Shown: positions 34,341-45,666, counted from the stretch's first letter. The stretch is 64,000 bases of DNA from Sternotherus odoratus (GCA_032164245.1 JAVMKO010000002.1:181480920-181544919); one strand, 5' to 3'. Numbers and translations are program-made. Notes: a model not told the origin generated them from the letters alone.

Positions 34341-34626
34341 GGTGAGCTGAGCGAGTGAGGTGTCTGTTGGAGGGGGGTATTATGACATCATCACCACCTA
34401 ACCGCCCAGCCGATGTGATTGGCCCTGAAAGACTTTCACCCCTGGGGGGCGTCAGAGGTGAGATCCGAAAATTTTTCGACCCTTACCAGCATCTAGACCC
34501 CAAGACCCCTCACTGTACCAAATTTCAAGTCTCTGGCTCAAACGGTGCGGGAGGAGTTCGCAGTCATACGTACATACATACATACATACACACATACATA
34601 CACCACTTGACTTTTATATATATAGA

Positions 34627-35018
34627 TTTATCATTACAGTATTTTTATTACATTATGAAAACAGCAACACTATTCGGAGATCTCACTTTCGTAGCTTGTA
34701 TCACTTTGAATAAGCTTGTTATAAGACAAGGCTCCTACGTTTCATCAGGGAGTATCAGATGTGAAACAGCATGAAGGTATTTAAGAAGCCATCTCAAAGA
34801 ATTCCTCCTACACAAGCATTCAGGTCTTGATCAGTCCAGGCAAACAATGCATGTTACAACAAAGCTTAAACTTTTCATACTAATTTTAAAAATTAAAAAT
34901 ACTAGCTGCCTGTTTAATTTTAAAAACAGTAAAAATATCCAACTTCTTTTCCATTTCTTATAAGGATTCTTGAAGTTTAAATCTCCTCAGTGTGATAAAT
35001 ATGCTTACTTTGATCTGC
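34627..35018. other. AT-rich spacer
   Basis: Nothing recognisable. Confidence 0.4.
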
Positions 35019-35184
35019 TTAGCTCTTGGAAGTCCAGGGGCTCAAGGAGGCTGCTTGGCCCTGTGCTGCCTGGAATGCCTAGAGACAGCTCTGTCCACCA
35101 TGAGGGAATTTTTTTTCCAGAGAACCCTCTGTAACATTTCACAAACCCCCAGGGGTTCAGGAACCAGTTTGGGAACCACTGGAC
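35019..35184. mobile_element. hAT element end fragment
   Basis: 'cacaaacccccaggggttc' followed by 'ccagtttgggaaccactg' at 35167-35184 matches a hAT right end (reverse complement CAGTGGTTCCCAAACTGG). No matching left end is seen. Confidence 0.5.
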
Positions 35185-35819
35185 TTAACCCAATCCTGAC
35201 CAAATTGCAAGAAGTATTTTTTCACTAAAACCTTCCTTGGTAATAATATCTTTCTCAAGGGCAGGTCATGGTTCAGAGAAAAAAAGCAGATCAGAAGCAG
35301 AGTAAGGGAGAGGAAAGAAAAAAAATACGGAAACATGTGAAGGTGGAAAAATAAAACCCTAATTTGGTAATAAATAACTCCACAGATGGGCCTGGTGCTT
35401 CACAGAAAATATAAAGACAGATTTCCTACAAAGAAAATTTACAATCTAAGGTCCCAATCAGCACATACATGCATGCCTGACTTTAGTTGGTAGGACAACT
35501 CGTGCGTAAAGCAGTGTTATCATTGACATTGTAAGAAAGTTGTGGGGGTTTTTTCGTTCAAAAGCTGTGGCCAGTTTGTTTAATTTGCAGTTCTGGGGTG
35601 CGGAGTGACATCAACATGTCAGTAGGCAGGTGCTCCTCTGGGATGGTCTATCTCAGGGTTCCCTTCAACCTGTTTTCTGGTGAAGAATGAAGACCCTCCC
35701 TGGGTACTCCCACAAGGAGCATCAGCCCTACGTGTGCACCCACACATAAGTGCCAGGGCAGTGCTTAGTCCAAGGCATGCAGCCTACCTTCCAAAGCAGA
35801 ACAGCACAGAAGGCAGGTA
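35185..35819. other. Non-coding stretch
   Basis: Nothing recognisable. Confidence 0.45.
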
Positions 35820-36765
35820 TCTATCTATATATATAAAAGTCAAATGGTGTATGCGTGCGTGTGTGTATGTATGTATGCTTACTCCTTCCACACCGTTTGA
35901 GCTAGAGACTTGAAATTGGGTACAGTTAGAGGTCTTAGGGTCCTAATGACCGTAAGAGTCGAAAATTTTTCAAATCTCACTGACGCCCCCCAGGGGTGAA
36001 ATTCTTTAAAGGCCAATCACATCAGCTGGGCAGCTGCTGTTCTCTGTGACATAGTTATGATGTCATAATAGCCCCTCCAACAGACACCGCACTCGCTCAG
36101 CTCTCTGCCCCTCCCCCCTCCAACGGACCCCGGAATCCCTCAGCTCTCTGCCCCCTCCCCACCTCCGACGGACCCGAGTTGGGTTTGGTCGGAGGGTAAG
36201 TGAGGTAGGGGTGTCGGGTTTGGTCGGGGGGTGAGGTGGGGGTGTCGGGTTTGGTCGGGGGGTAAGTGAGCCGGGGGTGTTGGGTTTGGTCTGGGGGGGT
36301 GGGAAGTTGTCTGGGTGGGTGAGGGGTGAGAGTTGGGGTTGGTCAGGGGGTGTTGGGTTTGGTGGGGGGGTAAGGTGGGGGTGTTGGGTTTGGTTGGGGG
36401 TTGAGGAGGGGGGTCGGGGTTGGTCGAGGGGTAAGTGAGGTGTGGGTGTCGGGTTTGTTTGTGGTGGTAAGTAGGGGTGTCGGGTTTGGTTGGGGGGGGA
36501 AAGTGAGGTGGGTGTGTCAGGTTTGGTCTACGGGGGGTGAGGTGTGGGTGTTGGTCAGGGGGTGTTGGGGTTGGTAGGGGGGAGACGTGGGGGTGTTGGG
36601 TTTGGGTGGGGGAGGTGAAAATGTGAGTCGGGGTTGGTTGAGGGGTAAGTGCGGTGGGGGTGTCGGGTTTGCTCTCTGCCCCCTTCAATGGACCCCGCAC
36701 TCACTCAGCTCTCTGCCCCCTTCCCACCTCCGACTGACCGGAGCAACGCCGGGTATTTTCGCTAG
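35820..36765 (+). mobile_element. Non-autonomous Helitron, copy 2
   Basis: The 5' end is TCTATCTATATATATAAAAG after an A. The 3' end is the 'gagcaacgccgggtatttt' hairpin region followed by CTAG and then T. It has the same first ~250 bp as copies 1 and 3 ('ctccttccacaccgtttgag', 'gacgccccccaggggtgaa'), then a G-rich 'gggtttggtcgggggg' satellite. Length 946 bp. No transposase. Confidence 0.88.
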
Positions 36766-37099
36766 TAATATATAACGAGTGGCCTGGTCAAATATGACTG
36801 AGTGATGCTGTAATGTAGTGCATGGGGTCTCAATACCACTCAACCTGCAGCACCAACAAAAAGATTGCAATGTGTTAATAGTTCTGGTTTACACAATAAA
36901 ATGGCAGCCTGTGATTTCCTTCCAGCCTCATAATTTTATTTTGTCTGATTTTTAGTTTTTCCTGAAAGATTTGTGCCAGAATCATGGAAATCTGAGCTTT
37001 CATTAACCGCCCCTTCAAATGCCTAGCCTCCTGGTGGCAGAAAACAGCTCTAAAATCATGAAGTAATCATACACTAAAGGCTCAAAAGCCAGAAGGCAA

Positions 37100-37178
37100 G
37101 TAAAGTTGATGAGGAGCAGTATTACCGCAGCACCCGGGAGGTGACCCCGTTGGGCTAGGGGCTGTACAAACACAGAAC
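37100..37178 (-). repeat. Ancient SINE/LINE-tail fragment
   Basis: 'gggctaggggctgtacaaacacagaac' (in two pieces at 37152-37178) and 'attaccgcagcacccggga' match the same old amniote repeat as 60643-60770. It abuts the NDUFA4 CpG island. Confidence 0.5.
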
Positions 37179-37179
37179 T

Positions 37180-37866
37180 TAAGACTGAACGGCCGATCTC
37201 TGGATTCTACCCGGGGGGGCGGTGGGAGGGCGAGAGCTGGGCCGGCCTGGCGAAGCTAAATCTGAGCACGTGCGCCCACGCTGGCGGGATTCGGGTCCTT
37301 CCACCAGTGGGCTCCAGCTCCCGGAGACACCGTGGCGGGAGGCGCCCAGCGCAGCCGCTGCGGGGCTATTTTGAGAATAGGCCCCGGGGGTGCGATTTCG
37401 ATACCTGCCCCGCCCCGCCGCGGGGTGCGATCGCTTCAGCAGAGGCGGAGCCACCGCCCCACCCACCACGGTTGCAGCCTTGAGTTGGTGGATGCGCCAG
37501 ATTCGTCACCTCCTCTTTCCCCCGCCCGGTTCCACTGTATAGGTGATTCGAACATTGCCTGTTTTCTGACTAAGCGGCTGCAAGTCCCGGGGAGACGGGG
37601 CAGTAGGGGGAACGCATAGATGACTCCATACAAACCTCTCTGCCGGGTCTGTTTGTTCGGCGGCTGAGGCCAGACCGCCTCACTGCGGCAAAGTGAATGC
37701 AGGCAGCCACCAGGACAGCCCCCATCTGGCGGCTTATAGGTGGCATCTGCAATGTGGGGTCCTTGAATGACATTGGGCCTTACAGCGCGTTAGAGAGACG
37801 CCGAGACGACACTTTCCTGAGAGGCCGAGTCTGGCAGAGCGCGAGACCCTCCGACCCGCCATCACC
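37180..37866 (+). promoter_or_regulatory. NDUFA4: CpG-rich promoter and 5' UTR of NDUFA4
   Basis: Base composition changes sharply to CpG-rich from about 37180, with GC-box cores such as 'ccccgccccgccgcgggg' near 37406, and stays so to about 38310. No TATA box precedes the start codon, as expected for a housekeeping mitochondrial gene. The 5' UTR ends 'cgccatcaccATGt', an acceptable Kozak context. The transcription start is not determinable by eye. Confidence 0.75.
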
Positions 37867-37908
37867 ATGTTCCGACTCATGTTCAATCAGGCCAAGAAAC
37901 ATCCGAGC
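37867..37908 (+). CDS. NDUFA4: NDUFA4 coding exon 1
   Basis: ATG at 37867 begins 14 codons (matrix-side N-terminus ending QAKKHPS). The donor GTGCGT starts at 37909, phase 0. Confidence 0.93.
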
Positions 37909-40900
37909 GTGCGTCGCGGAGCGGGGGTGGGGGGAGGCAGCCGGAGCCGGGCAGTTGGGGGGAGGAGGGGTGTGGCGGCTTCAGCGCTCTAGGGATCGGC
38001 TGGCGGCGGGACCCTCCTGGTATGGGACAGCACGGGCGAGACTCCCACTATGCGCCGCTCTCTTGGGGGGGTTAATCCCTCCGCAGGGACAGCCCCTCCC
38101 CTGGCTCCGTGGGGCCCCTCGTACTCTCACCGCCTTGTTGTGACGGCCCCTTCCGGAGACGCTCTGTGAGCCCGGCGGGGCTTCTGTCGCCCCCCGCCCC
38201 GGAGGCCAGTTGGGCATGTACCCGTGGCCCTAGCGGACAGCAGTTTAGAGCCCCGGGTCCCTGGTGCCCTCCTGCAGCGCGGGGCCTTTCTAGGCCCGGT
38301 CATGGTAACCATGTGACTTTTCAACCTGGTTTCTTGGCTCATGTGAACCAGCGTGTCTGTTGCTGCTGCAGGCAGCGTTACCCTGGAGAGTCAGAGGGTT
38401 AACGTCTCCTTCTGGGCATTGTGGGGCACTCGGTGGTGGCATGTACCTGTTCCCCACTTGCTCTTCCAGAGAACCAGGATCTCCTAGCCTTAGGACACCC
38501 TATGGGTCCTTCATGACTAGGCACTTTTAGAGTATGACCTTCAGTGGGGTGGCTCAAAACTAATGAGCCAAATGTGTGATCACCGGCAGGACTTCATTTC
38601 CATCTTTGTTTCGTAAGTGGTATTGTGTTTATTATAATCTCTTGTTCATTTCCAAATCTTAATTCTAGTTGGTTCCTCTTTTCATCTTTCTTGGAACTGG
38701 GGCCTCTGGCGCAGCCCTGTACCTTATGCGTCTGGCAATGTTCAACCCTGATGTCTGGTAGGTAGTAAACTTTACAGTATATGTGTGTATGTCCATATGT
38801 GCTTTTTATATAGATATAGATATCATGTTTTTTAAGTAATTGAAAACCAGTGCTATAATGCATGTTAAAAGCAGTGTGATTGATTTATACTTTATGCTAT
38901 ATTACTGTATTTATCTTTGTAGTTGGGACAAAAAGAATAACCCTGAGCCTTGGAATAAGCTGTCTCCCACTGATCAGTACAAGGTAAGAGGCAGGCTTTA
39001 GCCGATGCCTAATGGTTAAATCTACAGATGTATGTTATCTGTGGCCTGGCTACTTTTGGAGGGTCAGCTCTATGTGAGGTACCAGTGAGAGGTGGTGCTT
39101 GGAGGACTGAATATGTTTCCCTTACTATCAGTTTCCTGGCCAGATTTGGACTGGGAATCCTCAGTGGAGTGATAACTTGATTTGGGAGGCAAGGTTAGAT
39201 TTGAATATTAAAATGAGGCCTCCTGTTTAGATATTACTTTTGCTTGGAGGCAGTGTCTAATGAGGTATGAGAAGTCTTGTTACCTAGGGCAAAGTGTTAA
39301 ATGAAGAAAGTAGTGCTGAAAATTTGTTTTTAATTTCTTGATAAAGAACAAGGAAGAATGTGCTACTCAGTAGTCAGTGTTAAACTATACATCATGGATT
39401 CCAAAACTTATTTTAGGATGTCATCTAACTATTTTGATTTCAGTAGTACTGCAAAAGTCTTATTTTTTTTTATTCTTCTGTTAGGATGATCAAATAAGTA
39501 CTCCTAACTTGCAGCGAGTGGGGTATTTACAGTGCCCAGTTTGAGAATAAACAACAACAAAAAAAGATCAGTGTACTACAACTGGTCCATTTTTTTGTAT
39601 GACGTAGTAATGTATTGTAGGTTCTGTCATTTGATAGGAAATCTTACGTTCTAAAAATCTTCTACTAAACCAGAGACCCTCATTTTGTGAAAATTGAAGT
39701 CTAAACTAAGGGGTTGTACAATATTGCTGAACCCTCTCTTACTGCATTTCTCACTTGTTAGCACTTCCTTTATATCCGGAATATAGGCATTGTAAAGAGA
39801 GCTTTTGCAAGACTTCCAAAAAGGGCCCTCTTAGTTGAGACAAACAAGATATGTGAGCCTCTGGGTCCTTTTTACAAATGCTGTTTTGTGACAGGCTCCA
39901 AAAAGTCTCCATTGTTGTTCCAAGGTGCTTTTAATTTTAAATTTCAACATCTTCTGATATTGTTTACCGTACCAAAGTTAATATGTATGCTTAAAAAATA
40001 CTGCCTTTGCTTTAAACAGTTCATAAATACAGACCTCACAAGTGTTCTGGTTAAGCACTATTAAAGTTTGTAAAGTATTTTGAAAACAAAAGTGCAATAC
40101 ATATCCTATTTCAATATAAAAAGTTGAAACCTGATACTTTGTAGCAGATTCACAGACCATGTAGCTTCTAAAGTTAACCTTCACTGTACTAGAGAACACT
40201 CAAGTTTAACAAAGATAAGTGATAGTGTTACCACAGTATCGTCAATATTTTGCTTACTAAAAGAAGAAACCTAGATGCTGACATTCTGTTCTAAGGCAAA
40301 TGGCCATACATATTGTAATTAATTTTTTTACACTTCTGGAGAAAAGTCAAAAGAAAAACCTACCTTTCTACTCTTTATCCGTTATGTTAATGGGAAACTG
40401 TCCTATGTGTAAGATGCTTTTATTTGATGCTAAAAATGTGCTATAGGTTTATGTTCTTCTGAATAACAACATAACTTCTGCATTGTTCCTAGCCTGTATT
40501 GGCACAAGAAGCCGAAATCACAAGATTTACCATATTTGGTCCTGTGTATCATTAACATTTTTTTTTTCTTCAGCATTGTCACTAAAACAACTCGTGTTGT
40601 GGAAACTAAAGTAGTTGAAAGTATTGGAAATTCTAGGTACAGTGGCTGATGGCATATAATTCTGATAAACACAATAAAAAAATTTCTTTTAAAAGCAGAT
40701 CTCTAGGAACATTTAAGGAAAGCAACTCTTTGGGGAAAAAAAAACAAGATATGCAGAATCTCATGATTATAGTGTGTAAGATGGAAGCATGTAGTGAGAA
40801 TGACTAGTTGCTCAGAATTTGATAAAGCTTCCTGGGTTTGGTCTCTGACGAAAGGTGACTTATTTTAAAGTATCAGAGAGGTAGCCGTGTTAGTCTGAAA

Positions 40901-43900
40901 TAGCAGAGGTAAGAGTCCTGTGGCACCTTAAAGACTGACTAAAGTATTTTGTAAATATTTAGTATTTATTTGATGTTAGGACCGAAAGACATTGTGACGG
41001 GCAACCACTAGAAGGCGCAGTTACGCTTCTAAGTCAACTCCTGGAGAGTGCATAATGATGGTATTAGTCTGAGAATGACCTTCTTGTTATCTGTGTGTTT
41101 GGGAACCAGTTCCCAGCTGCATGAGTGTTTACCCCGTCTGTGTGAGAATGAATGCGTGGAAAACTAAATGGGGAAACTAAGGCAGGACTGCATAACCAAC
41201 AAGTGCTGACCAATCAGTTTGTTGCTTGCTATTAATAAGATGAGTATGTATGAGATGCAAATGAGCATGAGTATATCTGTGCTGACACACCTTTTTGGGT
41301 TGGGCTTCCTCCTTGAGCTTCTCTGGACATCACCCGGGTGTGTCAGTCATCTTGTATTGTGGCCGTGCTGGCAGATAAGCCCCCCAGCACGAAATGCCGC
41401 CCCCTCCAATAAACTCACCACTTTCCAACTAGCCACCTGTGTGAGGCCTCGTTTCTCCCGGCAACGAGATAAGCCCCCTGCAACACTTTAGTTAGTCTTT
41501 AAGGTGCCACAGGACTTTGTTACCTTATTTTAAAGCAGGGGTCTCCAAACTTTTCAGCCCGAGGGCCGCATTAGCTATCAAATAGCAGTTCGGGGGCCGA
41601 CAACACACTCGAGGTCCAAATAAAAAAGAATCAAAACATGGATGTTGTTTTTAATTATTTATTTAATATTATTTTATTCAGTTATTATTTAATAACACAT
41701 TGATACACAACACCTGAACACTACACATGAACACCTGTTCACAACACCTGAACACTACACATGAACACCTGTTCACAACACCTGAACACTACACATGAAC
41801 ACCTGTTCACAACACACGAACACTACACATCAACCCCCCAACTGACCCACCAAGCCAGGTCTCTCCCCCCAAAACCTCCTTTCCTCCAACCCCCCTCCCC
41901 CAAATGACCCACCCAGCCAGGTCTCTCACCCCAAAACCTCCTTTCCTCCAACCCCCCTCCCCCAAATGACCCACCCAGCCAGGTCTCTCACCACAAAACC
42001 TCCTTTCCTCCAACTCCCCCCCCCCTCAAATGACCCACCCAGCCAGGTCTCTCACCCCAAAACCTCCTTTCCTCCAACCCCCCCCCCTCAAATGACCCAC
42101 CCAGCCAGGTCTCTCACCCCCAAACCTCCTTTCCTCCAACCCCCCCCCCAATGACCCACCCAGCCAGGTCTCTCACCCCAAAACCTCCTTTCCTCCAACC
42201 CCCCCCCCCCAACTGACCCACCCAGCCAGGTTTCTCACCCCCCCAACTGACCTGCTCAACCCGGTCTCTCCCCACAGACCGGTTCGCCGCCTGGCAGTGG
42301 GTGGCTCCTTGTTTCGCCCCCTGCAACTGCGTGGCGGTGCGGCGCGTCCCGGCCCCAGCTCCGAGCCGTCCCTGGCCGGCGGCGGCAGCCGAGCACGCGG
42401 CGCGACCCGGCCCCAGCTCCGAGCCGTCCCTGGCCGGCGGCGGCGGCCGAGCGCGCGGCGCTTCCAGGCCCCGCGGCTGGCGGCGGCGGCCGAGCGCGCG
42501 GCGCTTCCAGGCCCCAGCGCGGAGCCAAAAAGATCTCCGCGGGCCGGATGAGAGGGCCTCGCGGGCCGCATCCGGCCCGCGGGCCGTAGTTTGGAGACCC
42601 CTGTTTTAAAGTATTGGTTTAAAAAATGGCTCCAATGCTCTTAAGTTCAAGTTTCAGGGTTCAAGCTAAGATCTAGATGCAGTACACTTTTCACTGCACA
42701 GCTCAAGTGAGCCTGTATATTTTAGCTGTACAAGCTGAAGTCGTGATTCTACAAATTGATCTGTATGGGTATATCCTGAACCCATACAGCTAATGTCAAT
42801 GGGCTCTGCACAGGCTTGCCTGCACAGGTCAGCTTGGTGAGTCAGGATTCTTATGAGAAATCCGGAGTATAATATGGTATGTCAAAGGATTGTAAATTTT
42901 CAGTCTCTTCCCTTGAATGCTCAAAGCCTTCACTAAAGGAAGTGCCCATTTCCCTGTCAAATTTCAACTTTTTTTTATATTTCCAGTTATTCTGGGTGCA
43001 TTCTGCTAAATCTTCTGATTTTATTTTTTTTAATTGATTCAGCTCTTCAGTACAAAAAAAAAATAATCAAATGTTTCCAAAAACTTGCTTTTGGGTAAAG
43101 ATCAGGCCTGTAAAACTTCAGTTTGAATTTAAAAGTTATGACTGATAACATAGAATGGATGTTAGAATGGATACAGTTATATACCTTAGTTGTTGTAATG
43201 GTTACTGCCACTCCTGCTGTCATGAAATAATTACTTGCTTATTTAGTCAAAACATTGCTAAACATATGACGTCTTATTCAACCTTGGATGCTAAAATATG
43301 CCTTACTGAGAGTCCGTATTTGATCAGTACTTCAGTATTTGACTTATTTCATTGTCATGCGTTCTCTATGTCCTTAATGCAAGATGTTGAAGATCTATTC
43401 TCTTTCTGATGTATATTCCTGTGTGTTCCGCACTGGAGTGGCATTTGTTTTAGGACTGGTCCAAATTGTGACCTGAGCTACAATCTTTGAATGCAGAAGA
43501 CCGCTTGGTTAACCATGCAGCTTTTACTAATACTGTTCTAAAATGTTCTGTTGCCCACATTATGCATGTTCTTTTCTGTTTATGTATTGCTGTACTTAGT
43601 GCTTTGCAGTCTCTCCCTGTTCCAACATCTGGTGTATGCATAAGGCTACTGCACATAAAGCTGTTCAGTCTTACCCTTGATTTCCCTCTTTCCCCCCCCC
43701 CCCCCCCCCCCCATCCTGGTCCTCGCAAGATAGTATGAGAGATTATCTCTTTTCTATCCATGAGGACCTCTGTGATCATCAGGGATTGGCAACTGCTTGA
43801 AATGTATTACTCAATAGGATTAGGAATCTAAATTTGATGGCACTGAGAATAACTGGTGTTGGAGTCAATGGAGGCCTCTAATCCAGTCTCTATGGCTAAT

Positions 43901-44589
43901 TTTGGTTAAACCATCACTTTCACCTGGTATTGAAAAAGGCCCTCTGTGCCACTTCGGTGCTAAAATGGGCGACCAGTATGGCAATAGCATAGTAATTTAC
44001 TCAAAGATGACACCATTTACTCAAAGGACATTAACAACTTCTCTGTTTTTCAAAGTGAACCTGTCCAAACAATTAGTTCTCCATAATGTGATACGTTAAA
44101 GAAGCTGAGTTACAACAACCCATGGACTATCTCTTTCAAATTCTGTATATTAATGTTCAAATATTTAATCCTGGGGATGGTAAGGAAGTTCTATGGGTTC
44201 TTGATGGGCAACAGTTAGAAAATGATTGGTTTAAACGTTGCAGTGAAGTTGTTGTCTTTCAGACTCACTTTAACTGAGGGCTTTTGTGGCATATGCTAGA
44301 AAGCATGTACCATCAGAACTTAAACTAGAAATGGATTTAAAAACATTAGCTCTAGTGCTAAAATCCATCTGTGGACTTGACTATACTAATACCTCAAAGA
44401 AAACAAAGTGGTGTGTATATATAGCAATAATCATTTTCAGTTCCAGTGAAAAGTAGTCTTCTCCTCTAGTACAGACTTGGATCTTGTCTTGATCAAAACT
44501 TTTTTTTTCCCCCCCCCGCTACTCCCTCTTAGTTCCATTCGGTCAATGTGGACTACAGCAAACTGAAGAAGGATCGTCCTGACTTCTAA
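37867..44589 (+). CDS. NDUFA4: NDUFA4, cytochrome c oxidase-associated subunit (spliced gene)
   Basis: Joining 37867-37908, 38669-38757, 38923-38983 and 44533-44589 gives 249 nt, 82 residues plus TAA. The protein reads '[14 protein letters not shown]' at the start and '[18 protein letters not shown]' at the end, with 'NPEPWNKL' between, which is unmistakably NDUFA4. It is a small single-pass inner-mitochondrial-membrane protein, first assigned to complex I and now placed in complex IV. Residues about 15-40 ('[20 protein letters not shown]') form the membrane helix. All introns are GT-AG. Two lysines follow WD where the human protein has one arginine. The gene is spliced, with a CpG promoter and poly(A) signal, so it is not a retrocopy. 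Confidence 0.96.
37909..38668 (+). other. NDUFA4 intron 1
   Basis: It opens inside the CpG island and ends 'ttaattctag'. No repeat element was recognised in it; the first 400 bp are GC-rich. Confidence 0.85.
38669..38757 (+). CDS. NDUFA4: NDUFA4 coding exon 2 (membrane helix)
   Basis: It follows 'aattctag' and encodes the transmembrane segment and 'RLAMFNPDV'. It ends with TG of the split cysteine codon before donor GTAGGT. Confidence 0.95.
38923..38983 (+). CDS. NDUFA4: NDUFA4 coding exon 3
   Basis: It follows 'ctttgtag'; its first T completes the cysteine codon. It encodes '[20 protein letters not shown]' and is followed by donor GTAAGA. Confidence 0.95.
40868..40945 (-). repeat. Penelope-type tail fragment, inverted
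   Basis: 'tatcagagaggtagccgtg', 'ttagtctgaaatagcagag' and 'gtcctgtggcaccttaaag' are the reverse complement of the common reptile tail '...ctttaaggtgccacagga'. The block 40914-40945 is repeated inverted at 41486-41517. Confidence 0.7.
40993..41485 (+). mobile_element. LTR-like element in NDUFA4 intron 3
   Basis: It begins TGTGACGGGCAACC and ends near 'ccccctgcaaca'. It carries a poly(A) signal 'caataaactc' at about 41409 and 'cctcgtttctcccggcaacg' as a U5-like region. No TSD was found. Inverted Penelope-tail pieces lie on both sides. No coding capacity. Confidence 0.55.
41486..41520 (+). repeat. Penelope-type tail fragment, plus orientation
   Basis: 'ctttagttagtctttaagg' and 'tgccacaggact' are the reverse complement of 40914-40945 with one mismatch. 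Confidence 0.7.
41711..41822. repeat. 34-bp tandem repeat
   Basis: 'cacctgaacactacacatga' starts at 41711, 41745 and 41779, with a partial fourth copy. Confidence 0.85.
41838..42250. repeat. 62-bp minisatellite
   Basis: 'tgacccacccagccaggt' recurs at about 41905, 41967, 42031, 42093, 42152 and 42214, with a variant at 41843. Length varies in the poly-C part of each unit. Confidence 0.88.
42740..42850. repeat. Ancient palindromic repeat remnant
   Basis: 'tcaatgggctctgcacagg' and 'cttggtgagtcaggattc' resemble the repeat at 25630-25740. It is decayed. Confidence 0.35.
43692..43712. repeat. Poly-C run of 21
   Basis: An uninterrupted C homopolymer in intron 3; its length may be assembly-sensitive. 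Confidence 0.9.
44533..44589 (+). CDS. NDUFA4: NDUFA4 coding exon 4 (C-terminus)
   Basis: It follows the pyrimidine tract and 'ctcttag'. It encodes '[18 protein letters not shown]' and stops with TAA at 44587-44589. Confidence 0.96.
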   Translation, partial: FHSVNVDYSKLKKDRPDF

Positions 44590-44729
44590 AGAACAAATTC
44601 AAGCTGCACAGAATGAAGGTCTTCCAGAAGCTGTCCGCACAACTATACACTGAATCCCAGAAAATGTTAATTAAGCTTGCCTCACACTGCACTTTTAATC
44701 ATGTGCTGGAAAGTAGCTTGTTGGGGCTT

Positions 44730-44735
44730 AATAAA
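44730..44735 (+). terminator. NDUFA4 poly(A) signal
   Basis: A canonical AATAAA lies 141 bases past the stop codon; a second one is at 44771-44776. 'tgtgaagtctgtttta' after the first provides GU-rich sequence. Confidence 0.8.
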
Positions 44736-44789
44736 CATCTGAAACTTGTGAAGTCTGTTTTACTTCATGAAATAAAAATAGATTGATGC

Positions 44790-45405
44790 AAGTGTCAGTA
44801 TAGTCCAGCTATCTGGCCTCTTAAATGTTCAGAAAAAATAGAACTGGCATTTCTTCTCATAAAACAACCTGTGAAATAAGGGAGTTGGCTTTACTTTGAA
44901 AGAAAATACCTCCCCTTGAGAACAGTAACTAAAAACAATATCCTCTGTCACTGGTATTCTCAGAAGTTCATTGGTTCTGAGTAATACTATGATTCTGTAT
45001 AGTAGATGGGAGAAATACAGTACCAGCAATAAACTGTTTCAAGGCCATATACCTATACTGAGTCTAGGCCTTTTCCCTGTGGACTCTCTTGAATATGAAA
45101 TGAGAGATGTTAACTTAGAATCTAGGCAGTTGCCAGACAAACCTGACTGACCAACCAGAAAATATAGGGATTGCAGCTCCTTATCAGTGAGAGGCTATTT
45201 TGTATGACCTTTTCTCATTTATTAATTTCAGTGCTGGAAGTTCCTGGGTGTGATTTTTGGAGTATAAAAATGAAAACTGGTCTTCCACAAACCCTGCTTT
45301 AAACTGTAGTTACTACAGTTGTCAGAGGTATAGCTAGCTCTGATGCCGCTCAACTCTCACTGTACTTTCCACAGCTATTGGTATTTTTGTATTTGATTCC
45401 ACTCT
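44790..45405. other. Non-coding stretch after NDUFA4
   Basis: Nothing recognisable. Confidence 0.45.
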
Positions 45406-45544
45406 AGGGTATATCTACACTGCAAATAAAACCTAGGGCTGGACTGCATTCTGTCTTGTGCTGTTCCCTTGCAATGTAGCTCAAACCCAAGTCAGCTGGC
45501 ACAAGCTAGCTGCAGGTGTCTTAACTGTAGTGTAAACCTACCCT
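45406..45544. mobile_element. Harbinger-like MITE
   Basis: The left end 'agggtatatctacactgca' and the right end 'tgtagtgtaaacctaccct' are imperfect inverted repeats. The flanks CTA and TTA fit a decayed 3-bp TSD. 139 bp, non-coding. Confidence 0.65.
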
Positions 45545-45666
45545 TAAACAGCATCCTGACCTGTACTCCTTGCTGGGTTTGGCACCTACCATTCTTGGAG
45601 TTCGTGATCAGTCATAAACTATGCCTGGACAGCCTTCTTGAACCAAAGGAATACTTAATAAGAAGG

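Larger units (their letters stand above)
32707..34626 (-). mobile_element. Non-autonomous Helitron, copy 1
   Basis: On the minus strand it begins TCTATATATATAAAAGTCAA and ends with a small hairpin ('acccgagcaacgccgggca') before CTAG. It sits between A and T as rolling-circle elements do. It shares its 5' ~250 bp and its 3' tail with copies at 35820 and 45938. The interior is almost entirely G/C-skewed satellite plus a 46-bp minisatellite. There is no Rep/helicase gene. Confidence 0.85.
41536..42603. mobile_element. hAT non-autonomous element with minisatellites
   Basis: The terminal repeats are CAGGGGTCTCCAAACT and 'agtttggagacccctg'. The 8-bp TSD TTTTAAAG at 41528-41535 and 42604-42611 is perfect. 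The 1,068-bp element contains a 34-bp tandem repeat, a 62-bp minisatellite and a very GC-rich right half (42290-42560). No transposase is visible. It lies in intron 3 of NDUFA4. Confidence 0.93.
38984..44532 (+). other. NDUFA4 intron 3, repeat-invaded
   Basis: The 5.5-kb intron ends 'ctccctcttag'. It contains Penelope-tail fragments, an LTR-like element and a hAT element (40.87-42.60 kb). The remainder (38984-40867 and 42851-44532) is AT-rich, without exons. Confidence 0.85.

Noticed and set aside
33019..34358. Several long open frames of repeated PTPPH- or GGGRGRE-type peptides
   Set aside because: They are satellite and 46-bp minisatellite translations inside a Helitron, open because units lack stops.
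36140..36700. 186-codon Pro/Thr-rich open frame, and its sibling at 46201-46887
   Set aside because: The same Helitron satellite in two copies; not genes.
1..37000. First exon of PHF14, which neighbours NDUFA4 head-to-head in human
   Set aside because: No second CpG promoter or PHD-protein sequence was found on the minus strand in this part of the window; it probably lies further left.
37332..38402. Additional open frames in the NDUFA4 CpG island
   Set aside because: GC-rich, stop-poor DNA; no homology and no splice support for a divergent protein gene.
37867..44589. Possibility that NDUFA4 is a processed pseudogene
   Set aside because: Three GT-AG introns, CpG promoter, intact frame and poly(A) signal show a genuine gene.
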